DNA of 64,000 nucleotides from Bacillus sp. AFS088145 (GCF_002564465.1 NZ_NUUX01000006.1:124001-188000); one strand, 5' to 3'. Shown: positions 33,423 through 43,048, counted from the stretch's first letter. Numbers and translations are program-made. The notes: generated from the sequence alone by a model not told the origin.

Positions 33423-35342
33423 ATGAATCTGGTAGATACAAAACAATTATGGCAATTTTCACCGATTCCAAATATCGAGGAGTCGAATTTTAATAAAATT
33501 CTAGAAAGATTTTTCAACTTAAGAATTTCTGGTTTAACGCGTGAAAACACACAAAATGCTCTAGATGGAAAAATAATCGGATATGATGGACCAGTAGTTT
33601 TAACAATAAAAACTGGTACGATAAAAAAGACCGAGGTACCAGGTATTGACGAAGTTATTGATCGTATTAAATGCTTAAAAGGTCGTAACAGTTATACAAA
33701 AGAAGCGATCGAACATATGATTAATAAAGTTGATCAAGAGGAAGTATCATATATTTCTTTTGAGGATTTTAATACAAGAGGACTTAAGGGTGCCTTAAAT
33801 GGCCAAAGTAATTCAAAGGAAGATACATGGGCGATTTATGCATACAATAAAGGAGTTCACTCAGAGGAAGAGGATGAAGCTGTTGAAACTTCACGCGGTG
33901 GCTCACACGGTGTTGGTAAAATTGCCTCGAACGCAGCCTCAGATTTAAACTTAATGTTTTTTGCCAATTGCGACGCAGAAGGAAACCAACATCTCGGTGG
34001 TACTGTGCAATTGATAGAGCATAATTACAAAGATCAAAGTTATCGTTCATCTGGTTATTTCACAGATATCGTGAAGTTAGAAAATATCAAATCAAAGTTC
34101 TATCCATTTGAAAATAAATTCCATGAGGTATTTGAGAAAAAGACACGTGGTTTAAAAATCATTATTCCGTTCTTAAGAGAAGAATACAATAATGAAAATG
34201 AAATTATTAAAAGTATCTGTGATAGCTTCTTTATATCCATTCTTCAAAAGAAATTAGAAGTAATCGTAAACGATAAATATATAACGAATGAAACAATTCA
34301 AGATTATGTATTTAGTGCGGATTACTATGTTCAGGAAATGGCAGAAATGAAGAAAGAATTTACTCCTTTATATGTAAAGACATATTTAAATGAAGAACCG
34401 AAATCATTAACCGTTACCGATGGTAAAGTAGATTATAAATTCAATTTATATTTCAATTACAATGAAGCTATTCCTAAAGGTCGAGTTGCAGTTGTTCGAA
34501 CAATTGGGATGAAAATAGAAGATAAGAAAATTCAAGGAAATGCTAATAAACCATATAATGCTATTTTAATAGGTGGAGCACCTGAAGATGCATACCTAAA
34601 ATCATTAGAAAATGAATCCCATACTGAATTGTCTTATGACCATATTAAAGACCCAGAACTTCAAAAGCGTGCAAAAAAATTTATTAGCAATTTAACTCGT
34701 GAAATTTCTAAAATCATTGAAGAGGCGATTAAGAGTAATAATCCTACAGATGGGTTAATGAATACAAAAGATATTTTATATGTTGTGGAAAACGAATTTA
34801 AACGAGACTTAACAGATACAATGTCAACAGTAAAAATAAACAAAGGTAAATCGATTGTAAAAATGAACACTGAAATACCAAAAAAGAAGAAAAAATCAAA
34901 AGACGGTAAAAAATCTAATGAACCAACAACTCCTAGAAATCCGGTTAAAAGAGTAAAATCTCAACCACTTGCGGATGATGGGATCGAACAAGAAAAAGTA
35001 CGTAATAAATACATTACAAATCCAGATATTGTTGAACGATTAATATTAGGTAATAAAGAAATGGTTCGTTTTGATTTCAGTGAAAGTAAAGAAATCAATA
35101 AAGAAACTTCATGCGATATTTCACTTTCTATTATTGATGGCATGGGCGTAGAGTATTCTGACGAATTTAATCTAAAAGAAAACTACAGCCAAGTAATTGA
35201 TAGAATAACAGGGAAAGTATGTAAAATCGAAAACAATATTATAAAAGATATTGCTATCTACGAAGGTAGAGCTCAATTACAGTTAGAGTTGACAAAAAAT
35301 TTCAACAAAGCTCTTAAATTTGTTTACTACGTAGAGGTGTAA
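33423..35342 (+). CDS. GHKL-type (MutL/Hsp90-like) ATPase of a putative defence operon (639 aa)
   Basis: ATP-binding protein of the GHKL superfamily. The N-box is at 41-49 (ENTQNALDG), the G1 motif at 114-121 (EDFNTRGL), and the G2 glycine loop at 159-166 (GGSHGVGK), followed by ASDLNLMFFAN. The middle contains a transducer-like region (SLTVTDGKVDYKFNLYFNY). A lysine-rich hinge (~490-510, PKKKKKSKDGKK) leads to a ~110-residue beta-rich tail. It is not a housekeeping MutL: it lacks the mismatch-repair signatures. First of three coupled genes; the stop lies one base before the next ATG. Confidence 0.8.
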   Translation: MNLVDTKQLWQFSPIPNIEESNFNKILERFFNLRISGLTRENTQNALDGKIIGYDGPVVLTIKTGTIKKTEVPGIDEVIDRIKCLKGRNSYTKEAIEHMINKVDQEEVSYISFEDFNTRGLKGALNGQSNSKEDTWAIYAYNKGVHSEEEDEAVETSRGGSHGVGKIASNAASDLNLMFFANCDAEGNQHLGGTVQLIEHNYKDQSYRSSGYFTDIVKLENIKSKFYPFENKFHEVFEKKTRGLKIIIPFLREEYNNENEIIKSICDSFFISILQKKLEVIVNDKYITNETIQDYVFSADYYVQEMAEMKKEFTPLYVKTYLNEEPKSLTVTDGKVDYKFNLYFNYNEAIPKGRVAVVRTIGMKIEDKKIQGNANKPYNAILIGGAPEDAYLKSLENESHTELSYDHIKDPELQKRAKKFISNLTREISKIIEEAIKSNNPTDGLMNTKDILYVVENEFKRDLTDTMSTVKINKGKSIVKMNTEIPKKKKKSKDGKKSNEPTTPRNPVKRVKSQPLADDGIEQEKVRNKYITNPDIVERLILGNKEMVRFDFSESKEINKETSCDISLSIIDGMGVEYSDEFNLKENYSQVIDRITGKVCKIENNIIKDIAIYEGRAQLQLELTKNFNKALKFVYYVEV

Positions 35343-35343
35343 A

Positions 35344-36192
35344 ATGATATATAAAAAGGACGCTAATTTCCCATACCCAATATTAACGAACACATCTACA
35401 AGTTATGAAAATAGTCATTTTACTTTAGATGTCCAACTACATGAAAATGTATATAATTATCGTTTTGATATTTCCTATGAAATCGATTCTGATTTTATAA
35501 AGCGCTTACTTGAACAAGGAAAAGCACAACTTATCTTAGTTATTCAATCTAAAGATAATAAGTTTTATAAACTTAAACAATATGAATCTTACATTGAAAT
35601 TCCAAAATCACGTATTTCCGTTAGCAAACGAACAACTATTCAACTTCATCTTCAGTCAAAAGAGGATATCAGTTATATAGACAATAATGACCTAAGTGAA
35701 TTTTACCAACAATTTAAAGATGAAATAATTGTGCCTAAAAACACGATTTTAGGTTTCTCAAATGTTGTTATTTTTGATGGTAGCATTACAAAACCTTTAG
35801 AACTATTTGAAAAGAAATTAAACCCAAATTTATTGAGTGATGTAAAAATCGAATTAGGCAATGAAACGATTATTATTCACTATAAGCATGAACAGTTGCA
35901 GTTTAATAATCTACCAAAAAGTAATTCATTAAATAATCCATATATTTATATGGGGCTACAAAAGGCTCTCCAACGATTTATCGTAAATAACGGAGATGGA
36001 GAACAAGTAGATTTAGACGAAATCGATAATTTGATTGATCCATTGGACATTAAGTTACACACTTTAATGAGAAAAAAGATGATTAATGAATTAAGAATAG
36101 ATAACATCGATGAAGTTATATACAAAATTTCAGATAGAATTATAGAGAAATACGCAGCGGCATTAAAGGAGCTAAGTTCAAATGGAAATTAG
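35344..36192 (+). CDS. Uncharacterised protein of the GHKL operon, gene 2 (282 aa)
   Basis: No family recognised. The first ~160 residues look beta-rich (FTLDVQLHENVYNYRFDISY, then KAQLILVIQSKDNKFYKL and RTTIQLHLQSKED). The last ~100 are helical and charged (YIYMGLQKALQRFIV; MRKKMINELRIDNIDEVI). There is no signal peptide or membrane segment. GAGGTG lies seven bases before the ATG, inside the ATPase gene's end, and it overlaps gene 3 by 11 bases, so the three proteins are probably made together as a complex. Confidence 0.7.
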   Translation: MIYKKDANFPYPILTNTSTSYENSHFTLDVQLHENVYNYRFDISYEIDSDFIKRLLEQGKAQLILVIQSKDNKFYKLKQYESYIEIPKSRISVSKRTTIQLHLQSKEDISYIDNNDLSEFYQQFKDEIIVPKNTILGFSNVVIFDGSITKPLELFEKKLNPNLLSDVKIELGNETIIIHYKHEQLQFNNLPKSNSLNNPYIYMGLQKALQRFIVNNGDGEQVDLDEIDNLIDPLDIKLHTLMRKKMINELRIDNIDEVIYKISDRIIEKYAAALKELSSNGN

Positions 36193-36937
36193 ACTGCTCA
36201 AAAAAGGTTATAAAAATAATGAACAGTTTTATATGGATTTTTTAGATGACAAAATTAGGTATAAAGACGAGTATTTTTCAGAGGATGTAGTTTTTATAGA
36301 CGAAGCACCTGATTTCCCAATTTATTTGGCACAAAGAAGTGAATTGGAACGAAAAGAATTGTTTTTAGAAGCATTTAAAGTGTTGTCAAGTTCATACTTA
36401 AATACCGATCGTGATATTCATTTTGATGAGTTATTTTGGCACTCTTTACTTACATCAGTAAAAAGAGATTACTTGTTAGAGCAATATCCTCAAATCGCAG
36501 AAGGTATTAGCCATTTTAACAATATAGTCTTAAAGGATTTTAACTGGGAAAGCTATATTTATAAATGTGTACTTGGTGCACAGTATATTAATGATGCGGT
36601 GTCAGATATAGAGGAGAGAGCTCGTTATTATGAGTTGTTGATTGATAATCTGGATATGTATAACTACATTATTAAATATGAAATTTTCCGAAACGATCGT
36701 TTCTTATTAAATATTTTAGATATAATCGATGAATTGGACCTTTCAAAAGTGATGAAGTCTAAAATTATAGGGCGTGAAAATCTTGGTAAAGATGAGCGTG
36801 TAGGTCGCCGTGTATTATTTGAATTCAATAAAAGCTATCCTGTCATTATGTCACCTATGTTAGATAAGGAAGATTTAAAAGAGTGGTTCTTAAAGTATTT
36901 AAGTTACTACTATGAAATGTCACCAGTTGTAATTTGA
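36182..36937 (+). CDS. Uncharacterised helical protein of the GHKL operon, gene 3 (251 aa)
   Basis: No family recognised. Mostly helical and acidic, with many Tyr/Phe residues (GYKNNEQFYMDFLDD; YIYKCVLGAQYINDAV; RARYYELLIDNLDMYNYI) and a basic patch (KSKIIGRENLGKDERVGRR). The ATG lies inside gene 2, giving translational coupling. It ends at a hairpin terminator (36990), so the following helicase gene seems to have its own promoter. Confidence 0.7.
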   Translation: MEIRLLKKGYKNNEQFYMDFLDDKIRYKDEYFSEDVVFIDEAPDFPIYLAQRSELERKELFLEAFKVLSSSYLNTDRDIHFDELFWHSLLTSVKRDYLLEQYPQIAEGISHFNNIVLKDFNWESYIYKCVLGAQYINDAVSDIEERARYYELLIDNLDMYNYIIKYEIFRNDRFLLNILDIIDELDLSKVMKSKIIGRENLGKDERVGRRVLFEFNKSYPVIMSPMLDKEDLKEWFLKYLSYYYEMSPVVI

Positions 36938-36989
36938 TACGAGAATTAATATTTAAGTGTAATATTTTATTATAATTTTTGTTAGAATT

Positions 36990-37029
36990 AAAAGCATGGG
37001 CTCGATAATGAATCGTTCTCATGCTTTTA
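36990..37029 (+). terminator. Terminator of the GHKL operon
   Basis: AAAAGCATG pairs with CATGCTTTT; inside it CGAT pairs with ATCG around AATGA. It separates the three-gene operon from the helicase-nuclease gene. Confidence 0.75.
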
Positions 37030-37153
37030 TGTTTGTATTTGTATTTATAACAAAGGTTAATATAGAAGATATAACAATTTAATTTATAGTAAAGACATAA
37101 GTAAAATTTGTAAAAAATAAAATGTAGGAAAAAGCTTTGAAAGGTTGACATCA

Positions 37154-40100
37154 ATGATACAAAAATTGGACTATTTGAAAGATCGCTTGAGTGATTTAAG
37201 TAAACGAAACCGTTCTATTCGCCTTATGAAGTTAGCAGATAAATGGGCAGTTGATTTAACAGAATTAGAATTTGTTTATCAAGATAAGAATCAAAACTCT
37301 TCTCTTCTTGATGATATTATAAAAAATAAGAAAAATGAGATTTCATTATTTAAAAGAGATATAAATGATGAAAAGAAAATGCTTCTATCACATAAATTAA
37401 CTAGCTTACACCGTAATTTAAAAGGGATTGAAGAAGAAACTGGAATGTATGATTTATATTTAGGCTATCCATTCTTAACTGGAAAAATGATGGATGGTAC
37501 TTTTTTTAGAGCACCTGTTTTCTTATACCCAATCAAGTTAGAAAAAAACGGTTTAACTTGGAATCTAGTTAAAGGTGAAGGAGAAAAATTAATTAATAGG
37601 ACGCTATTCTTAGCCTTAAAAAAACTAAATGAATTTAATATTGAAGAGAAAATGTTAGATGAAGATTATTTTTCTAATGTTACTTCAATTCAAGAACTTC
37701 ATGAATGGTTTAAAGAATTCGATTATAATTTTCCAATTAAAAACACTATACTTCAAAAATTTCAAAACTATACTTTAAAAGACATTCCAAAATTAAATGA
37801 TGGAGAAATTGCACTTGAGAGTTTAGCAGTAATAGGCTGTTTCCCTCAAGGGAACTCTGCAGTAATAAAAGACTATGATTTAATGAAATCAATTTTAGAA
37901 GAGAACGGTGATTTAGGGTTTATTTCGGAATTGTTATTTGAAGAAGAAAATATTATAAATGATTCATTATTATCACCAATTGTAGAAGAAGTAGAAAAAA
38001 ATATTGATGAACGAGATAAAGTTTTTTTATTACCTACAGATGGTTCCCAAGAAGAAATTCTTCAACTAGCTAGAAACCAAAAGGGTTTAGTTGTTCATGG
38101 TCCTCCTGGGACGGGAAAATCTCAAGTTATTGTTAATTTAATTACAGATGCAATTAATCAGAAAAAAAAGGTATTAGTTGTTTGTCAAAAAAGAGCTGCA
38201 TTAGATGTAGTAAATCAGAGACTTGATGGATTGGGTTTATCAAAGTTTGCAGCGCTAGTACATGATGAGAAGAACGACCGTCAAAAACTTTACTCGAAGA
38301 TTCAGCAGTTGATAAATGTTCCTATTCAATTAAACGATTCAAATCAAAAAGATTTTGAGGTAGTAAGTTCACAATTAAGAATGAGTGAAGGCCAATTAAA
38401 TGATATTTCAAATGCATTATTTGAAGTACAGGATTTTGGTTATAGAGCTTATGATTTGTATAGTATCTCGAAACCAAAGGATGAAATGAAACGCCTTGTT
38501 AATGTTAAACCTTATTTAAACAAATTAAGTAAGTACAATTTAGAGGATATTCTTGCGGAGGTTTATACTTACGGAGAATATTATGAAAGATTTGGAAATG
38601 AAAATTATCCATGGAAACAAAGAAAGAGTTTTAAGGTTTTAGAGTTAAAAGATCAATCGAAAATGACAGATACGTTAAATGATTTAATCGAAAGCGCAAA
38701 AATTACTGTTTCCAAATTAGACGAGTTTGAACAAAATTTCGTGACTCCTGAATATGCAAAATTAGTTCAAGAAAAAATTGAGAAGATTTATGAGGATCTA
38801 GATGATAGTAAGAAACGCTCTTTTAAGAATATTCGGTTATGGATTTGGACTTCTTTTACTGGAAAAAACATTATTGAAGAGCTATTAGAGGGTAATAAGT
38901 TTAAAGGAACAAGTTCAAAAGAATGGATTAGATTAAAGCAATGGTTAAAAACGCTTTATGACCTTTCAAAAGAAACAGAGAATTTCATGTCGAAGTTAAA
39001 AAATTTAATTCCATATGTAGCTGAAGATTGGATTACAAGTATGGAAAAGCTAGTTAATGATGGAAAGATTCCATTAAATGAGCTTGAAATAATGCATGAA
39101 TATATTTTCTCAGATTTTGAAGAGCTAAGAAGAATGGACCGTTTCTATCATGATAAAGATGATACAGTAATTTCATTAATTGAACTAGCTATTAAAGAAG
39201 TACCTTTCGTTGAAACGAATTTAGCAAAAGAATGGGTTGATTCCCTAAAAGATTCGACTTATTTACATTGGATTGATGAAATTGAAAGAAAACATCCTAT
39301 AATTGAGGCAATTAGTACAGAACAGTTTAATAGAATTCGTGATAAATTGAAAAATTTAATTGAACAAAAACGGAATACTGGTAGACTTATGCTTCAAAAT
39401 AAATTATTAAGTTCAATAGAAGAAACTAAAATAAACTTTGGTAAAGCGATTAAAGAGCTAAGTCATCAAACATCTAAAAAGAGACAATTATGGCCATTAA
39501 GAAAATTGGTAAGAGAGTTTTCAGACAAAGGACTAACGGAATTACTTCCAGTTTGGTTATTGTCACCTGAAGTTGTGTCTTCAATCTTACCTCTAACTGA
39601 AGGTTTATTTGATCTTGTTATTTTTGATGAAGCGTCTCAATGTACAGTTGAAAATGGGCTTCCTTCGATCTATAGGGGGAAAACAGTAGTTGTTGCTGGA
39701 GATGAAATGCAATTACCACCATCTAATTTATTCCAAGGTAGTATGGAGGTAGATGAAGATGATGAAACAATGGGTGAAATTGAGGAATCAAAGAGCTTAC
39801 TAAACTTGTCTAAGCGTCATTTTCAAGAAAGCATTTTACAATGGCATTATCGATCTAAGTCCGAGGAATTAATTAATTTTTCAAATTATGCTTTTTATAA
39901 TTCTAATATTCAAATTGCACCAAACGTTGAGCCTTTAAAACAACCTGCTGCAATAACTTGGAAAAAAATCGATGGATTATGGATAAATCAATCGAATCTT
40001 ATAGAGGCACAATTTGTTGTCTCAGAGCTTAAAAAACAAATAATTACCTATCCAAAGTTATCTGTTGGAATCATTACTTTTAATGCTAAACAGCAAGAAA

Positions 40101-40906
40101 AAATACTAGATGAGATTGAAAAACTTGCTGAAACAGATAAAGAATTTGAAGTGATCTATAATCAAATACAATCACGTGATTTGGATGAAAGAATATTTGT
40201 AAAAAATATTGAAAATGTACAAGGTGATGAGCGTGATGTCATTATTTTCTCAATTGGATATGCTAAAGGAGAGAATGGTAGAGTTTATAATCGTTTTGGT
40301 ACTTTAAGTCAATCTGGCGGAGAAAATAGGTTAAATGTAGCAGTAAGTCGTGCAAAAGAAAAAATCCTAGTAGTTTCAAGTATAGAGCCAAATGAACTTG
40401 ATGTATCAAATTCTAAAAATAGAGGTCCGAAATTATTAAAAGCATATCTTGAATATGCTAAAGCTACTTCTGAAAACAATAGAGATCTAGTTACAAGTAC
40501 GCTAAAAGATGTTCAAGAAGGAAGCAATACGATGGTTACGCCACATGCATTACATTTTGATTCAGGATTTGAAGTACAAGTTTATGATATGTTAGTTGAA
40601 CTAGGATACGAAGTCCATACTCAAGTAGGTTTATCAGGATATCGTATTGATTTAGCAATTGTTGATCCAAATGATCCTTCTAAATACCTTCTTGGTATTG
40701 AATGTGATGGAGCTATGTACCATAGCTCACCAAGTGCTAAAGAAAGAGACGTTTATCGCCAAAAATTCCTTGAAGATAGAGGATGGAAAATTGAACGTAT
40801 TTGGAGTAGGAATTGGTGGAAAAACCGTTCCGGTGAAATTGAAAGAATCGAACATGTTATAAAAGATTTGATTAAGAAACAAAAAGTAGCTGAGTTAATA
40901 CGTTAG
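37154..40906 (+). CDS. SF1 helicase with C-terminal Vsr-like endonuclease, DUF4011-type start (1250 aa)
   Basis: Large DNA/RNA helicase-nuclease of COG1112 style. The N-terminus (LKDRLSDLSKRNRSIRLMK) resembles DUF4011. Walker A is VVHGPPGTGKS (~315), the DExx box IFDEASQ (~824), then GDEMQLPPS, LSKRHFQES..WHYRS, ENVQGDERDVIIFS (~1019) and NVAVSRAKE (~1061). A long ~450-residue insert separates the two helicase motif groups. The tail (~1134-1235) is a Vsr/PD-(D/E)XK nuclease: FEVQVYDML, YRIDLAIVD, IECDGAMYHSS, ERDVYRQKFLEDRGW. ATG 37154 has AAAGG upstream. It is related in layout to DUF4011-helicase-Vsr antiviral proteins I recall. Confidence 0.88.
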   Translation: MIQKLDYLKDRLSDLSKRNRSIRLMKLADKWAVDLTELEFVYQDKNQNSSLLDDIIKNKKNEISLFKRDINDEKKMLLSHKLTSLHRNLKGIEEETGMYDLYLGYPFLTGKMMDGTFFRAPVFLYPIKLEKNGLTWNLVKGEGEKLINRTLFLALKKLNEFNIEEKMLDEDYFSNVTSIQELHEWFKEFDYNFPIKNTILQKFQNYTLKDIPKLNDGEIALESLAVIGCFPQGNSAVIKDYDLMKSILEENGDLGFISELLFEEENIINDSLLSPIVEEVEKNIDERDKVFLLPTDGSQEEILQLARNQKGLVVHGPPGTGKSQVIVNLITDAINQKKKVLVVCQKRAALDVVNQRLDGLGLSKFAALVHDEKNDRQKLYSKIQQLINVPIQLNDSNQKDFEVVSSQLRMSEGQLNDISNALFEVQDFGYRAYDLYSISKPKDEMKRLVNVKPYLNKLSKYNLEDILAEVYTYGEYYERFGNENYPWKQRKSFKVLELKDQSKMTDTLNDLIESAKITVSKLDEFEQNFVTPEYAKLVQEKIEKIYEDLDDSKKRSFKNIRLWIWTSFTGKNIIEELLEGNKFKGTSSKEWIRLKQWLKTLYDLSKETENFMSKLKNLIPYVAEDWITSMEKLVNDGKIPLNELEIMHEYIFSDFEELRRMDRFYHDKDDTVISLIELAIKEVPFVETNLAKEWVDSLKDSTYLHWIDEIERKHPIIEAISTEQFNRIRDKLKNLIEQKRNTGRLMLQNKLLSSIEETKINFGKAIKELSHQTSKKRQLWPLRKLVREFSDKGLTELLPVWLLSPEVVSSILPLTEGLFDLVIFDEASQCTVENGLPSIYRGKTVVVAGDEMQLPPSNLFQGSMEVDEDDETMGEIEESKSLLNLSKRHFQESILQWHYRSKSEELINFSNYAFYNSNIQIAPNVEPLKQPAAITWKKIDGLWINQSNLIEAQFVVSELKKQIITYPKLSVGIITFNAKQQEKILDEIEKLAETDKEFEVIYNQIQSRDLDERIFVKNIENVQGDERDVIIFSIGYAKGENGRVYNRFGTLSQSGGENRLNVAVSRAKEKILVVSSIEPNELDVSNSKNRGPKLLKAYLEYAKATSENNRDLVTSTLKDVQEGSNTMVTPHALHFDSGFEVQVYDMLVELGYEVHTQVGLSGYRIDLAIVDPNDPSKYLLGIECDGAMYHSSPSAKERDVYRQKFLEDRGWKIERIWSRNWWKNRSGEIERIEHVIKDLIKKQKVAELIR

Positions 40907-40972
40907 TATTTCTTATATAGAAGTAAGTAAATCAATAAAAACATCTTTATTATGAATTTATAAGACCATAAC

Positions 40973-41009
40973 AAAAAACACTTTAAATTTTAATTTAGAG
41001 TGTTTTTTT
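40973..41009. terminator. Bidirectional terminator between helicase and HNH genes
   Basis: AAAAAACACT pairs with AGTGTTTTTT, with an inner TTAAATT/AATTTAG stem. It is shared by convergent genes. Confidence 0.75.
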
Positions 41010-41052
41010 AATTAACGATTTAAGATTAATCATCTTTATTAAATTGTTAGTT

Positions 41053-42090
41053 TTAAAAAGCAGTTTCATATTCATTTAATGGTTTCCACTTAATATTACC
41101 AGATAAACTTGAACATTCATTATAAACACTTTGTAAAAAAGCAATTCTTGTAGGAGTGGTTTTACCCGTTTGATTCTTCAAAGTTTCATTTAATGGATGA
41201 TGACTTTCTATGAAAAACTCATTTCTTTTATGCAATCTTTCTAGAAATCTAATTTCAGGTATTCTTGCAAACTTTCCTTCTTTTCCCCGATTACATTCTT
41301 TACACGATAGTACTAAATTCCATACACCATTTAAATTTATAGGGAGTTCTCGTTGTAAAGTATATGGTAAGAAGTGATCAACGTCCGCCAAACTGTCAGA
41401 TCCTTCATCAATTGTAATATCATTAAAACAATAGAAGCATTTACCTTTTTGATACCCATTTAAGGCATCTCTTGACGATGTTACATCTATTCGTTTAAGT
41501 GTATTATCCTCATCAATAAAGAACATTTTGGATTGATCATCAAAATGAACATTTAATAATGATGGACTTAAATTTAATGACCAGGCTGTTTCAACAAGTC
41601 TCCATCTTGCTTCAACTTCATGACCAAAATTTTGGTGCTGTGTTGATTGGTTTAAGTGAAACAAATCATCAGTTAGTATAATACCTTTATTTTTACCCTC
41701 TTTTTTTACTTCAAAAAATGAAACCGGAATGTTTTGTTGGTTTACATTATGAAATGCATCCAAAACATTTTCAAAACCTAATTTTTTTGTTAAAAGAATT
41801 AAATCATCTTGTGTTATTGATCCACTATTAAAGTCTCTACATGCATTTAAAAATCTACTTGAAGAAGATGTAGCTTGTTTATCATTAATTTTTAAATGGT
41901 CACAAATGTATTTAGAAAAAGGAATTGATAATTCTTCTAATGGGATGAATGTATTTTGATTATGATTCTCTGAAATTTCTATTAAAGATTTAGCTAATGC
42001 GAATTTATAACTTGCTGAATTCTTTCCAAAAAGAATAACAGATCTGAAGTAAGATTCTAACGATGGATACTCTTCTGTAAAAATATTCAA
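41053..42090 (-). CDS. HNH endonuclease-domain protein (345 aa)
   Basis: The N-terminal ~190 residues are helical with no recognised domain. Then comes an HNH nuclease (~205-275): GKCFYCFNDITID, the catalytic stretch DVDHFLPYTL, and VLSCKECNRGKEGK, giving two CxxC zinc pairs around the D-x-D-H motif. Convergent with the helicase gene and the outermost nuclease of the island. The ATG has only a weak site upstream (AAGGGG at about -13). Could be a restriction-type effector or part of the neighbouring system; unproven. Confidence 0.85.
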   Translation of the reverse strand: MNIFTEEYPSLESYFRSVILFGKNSASYKFALAKSLIEISENHNQNTFIPLEELSIPFSKYICDHLKINDKQATSSSSRFLNACRDFNSGSITQDDLILLTKKLGFENVLDAFHNVNQQNIPVSFFEVKKEGKNKGIILTDDLFHLNQSTQHQNFGHEVEARWRLVETAWSLNLSPSLLNVHFDDQSKMFFIDEDNTLKRIDVTSSRDALNGYQKGKCFYCFNDITIDEGSDSLADVDHFLPYTLQRELPINLNGVWNLVLSCKECNRGKEGKFARIPEIRFLERLHKRNEFFIESHHPLNETLKNQTGKTTPTRIAFLQSVYNECSSLSGNIKWKPLNEYETAF

Positions 42091-42178
42091 AAAAATTAAC
42101 CCCTTACTATTTAAATTAATATATTCTACAATTAAGTGTGTACAATAAATACTTATTTTTGGAAAAGGAGAGTACTTA

Positions 42179-42508
42179 ATGACTATAAAATATTATAACA
42201 AATTAGTAAGAGATAAAATTCCAGCAGTTATTACCAAATCAGGGAGTACATATGAGGCGGAAGTCCTAGGTGAAAAAGAGTACTTAGAAAAACTAAACGA
42301 AAAGTTAAATGAAGAACTTGAAGAGTTTTATAATGCAACACCTGAGGAAACTGTTGGAGAAATTGCTGATATTTTAGAAGTACTTTATGCTTTAGCTGAG
42401 ACACAGGGGATTTCAATTGAGGAAATTGAGAAAGTTCGACTTCAAAAGAAGGAAGATCGTGGTGGGTTTAAAGATAGAATTCTTTTGAAACATGTTGTAG
42501 AAGGATAA
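42179..42508 (+). CDS. MazG/phosphoribosyl-ATP pyrophosphohydrolase-like NTP hydrolase (109 aa)
   Basis: All-alpha NTP pyrophosphohydrolase of the MazG/HisE superfamily, a house-cleaning type. The conserved acidic residues are visible: NKLVRDKIP at the start, then KLNEELEEF and ETVGEIADILEVLYALAE (E-x2-E and E-x2-D metal ligands), and a KKEDRGGF end typical of the PRA-PH-like subgroup. AAAGGAGAG precedes the ATG by about eight bases. Not in a histidine operon, so HisE function is unlikely. Confidence 0.9.
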   Translation: MTIKYYNKLVRDKIPAVITKSGSTYEAEVLGEKEYLEKLNEKLNEELEEFYNATPEETVGEIADILEVLYALAETQGISIEEIEKVRLQKKEDRGGFKDRILLKHVVEG

Positions 42509-42607
42509 GTTCTGATATTATGCAGATTTAATTACCTTGGTATACAGAGAAATCGAAACAAGTTAGTAATGCATATTAATATAGAAGATAAACAGGGGGG
42601 ATAAAAA

Positions 42608-43048
42608 ATAAAAGAAGTAATTTCAATACCTGCTAGTGGAACACAAGAATTAATTAAGAAGTATTTGGTGCATGCACATCCATACCCAAGAAGTTATAAA
42701 GCATCCAAATATATGACTTTCCGTAAAACTGGTGGCTGCATGGATGCATTGTATAGCGTACAATGTGAATTAGTGTTAAAACATGGAGATCCTGAACTGG
42801 AAAACAAAGTAAATTATTTAGATAGTGAAACTAAAAATCGACTATTAGGTTATATTTACGAAAGAAGAAATAAATTTGGTTTTGAAAAGAAAGAAGAGTT
42901 TAAGTTTTATATTTTGAAAGAAGAAAGACAACTAGATCATTTTCCTGCGCCAAAAGAAACACTACAAGGACATACATACTATACATACGATGAAATAACT
43001 TGTGGGAAAAAGATTATTACCAGAGAAACTGACAAAAGTTATTCATAA
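42608..43048 (+). CDS. Hypothetical protein (about 146 aa) with a possible ATA or damaged start codon
   Basis: Protein-like reading begins before the first standard start: from ATA 42608 it reads (M)KEVISIPASGTQELIKKYL and continues without break through TTG 42665 to the stop. A strong site, AGGGGGG, lies eight bases before the ATA; the TTG has none. Hence either ATA is used, ATG has mutated to ATA, or there is a read error. The product is soluble and Lys/Tyr-rich (CMDALYSVQCELVLKHGDPEL; HTYYTYDEIT). Family unknown. Confidence 0.6.
   Translation: MKEVISIPASGTQELIKKYLVHAHPYPRSYKASKYMTFRKTGGCMDALYSVQCELVLKHGDPELENKVNYLDSETKNRLLGYIYERRNKFGFEKKEEFKFYILKEERQLDHFPAPKETLQGHTYYTYDEITCGKKIITRETDKSYS

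Noticed and set aside
33423-40906. Assignment of the GHKL-helicase block to Mza or to Mokosh
   Set aside because: There is no Z1, AIPR or kinase domain. The helicase ends in a Vsr-like, not PLD, nuclease.
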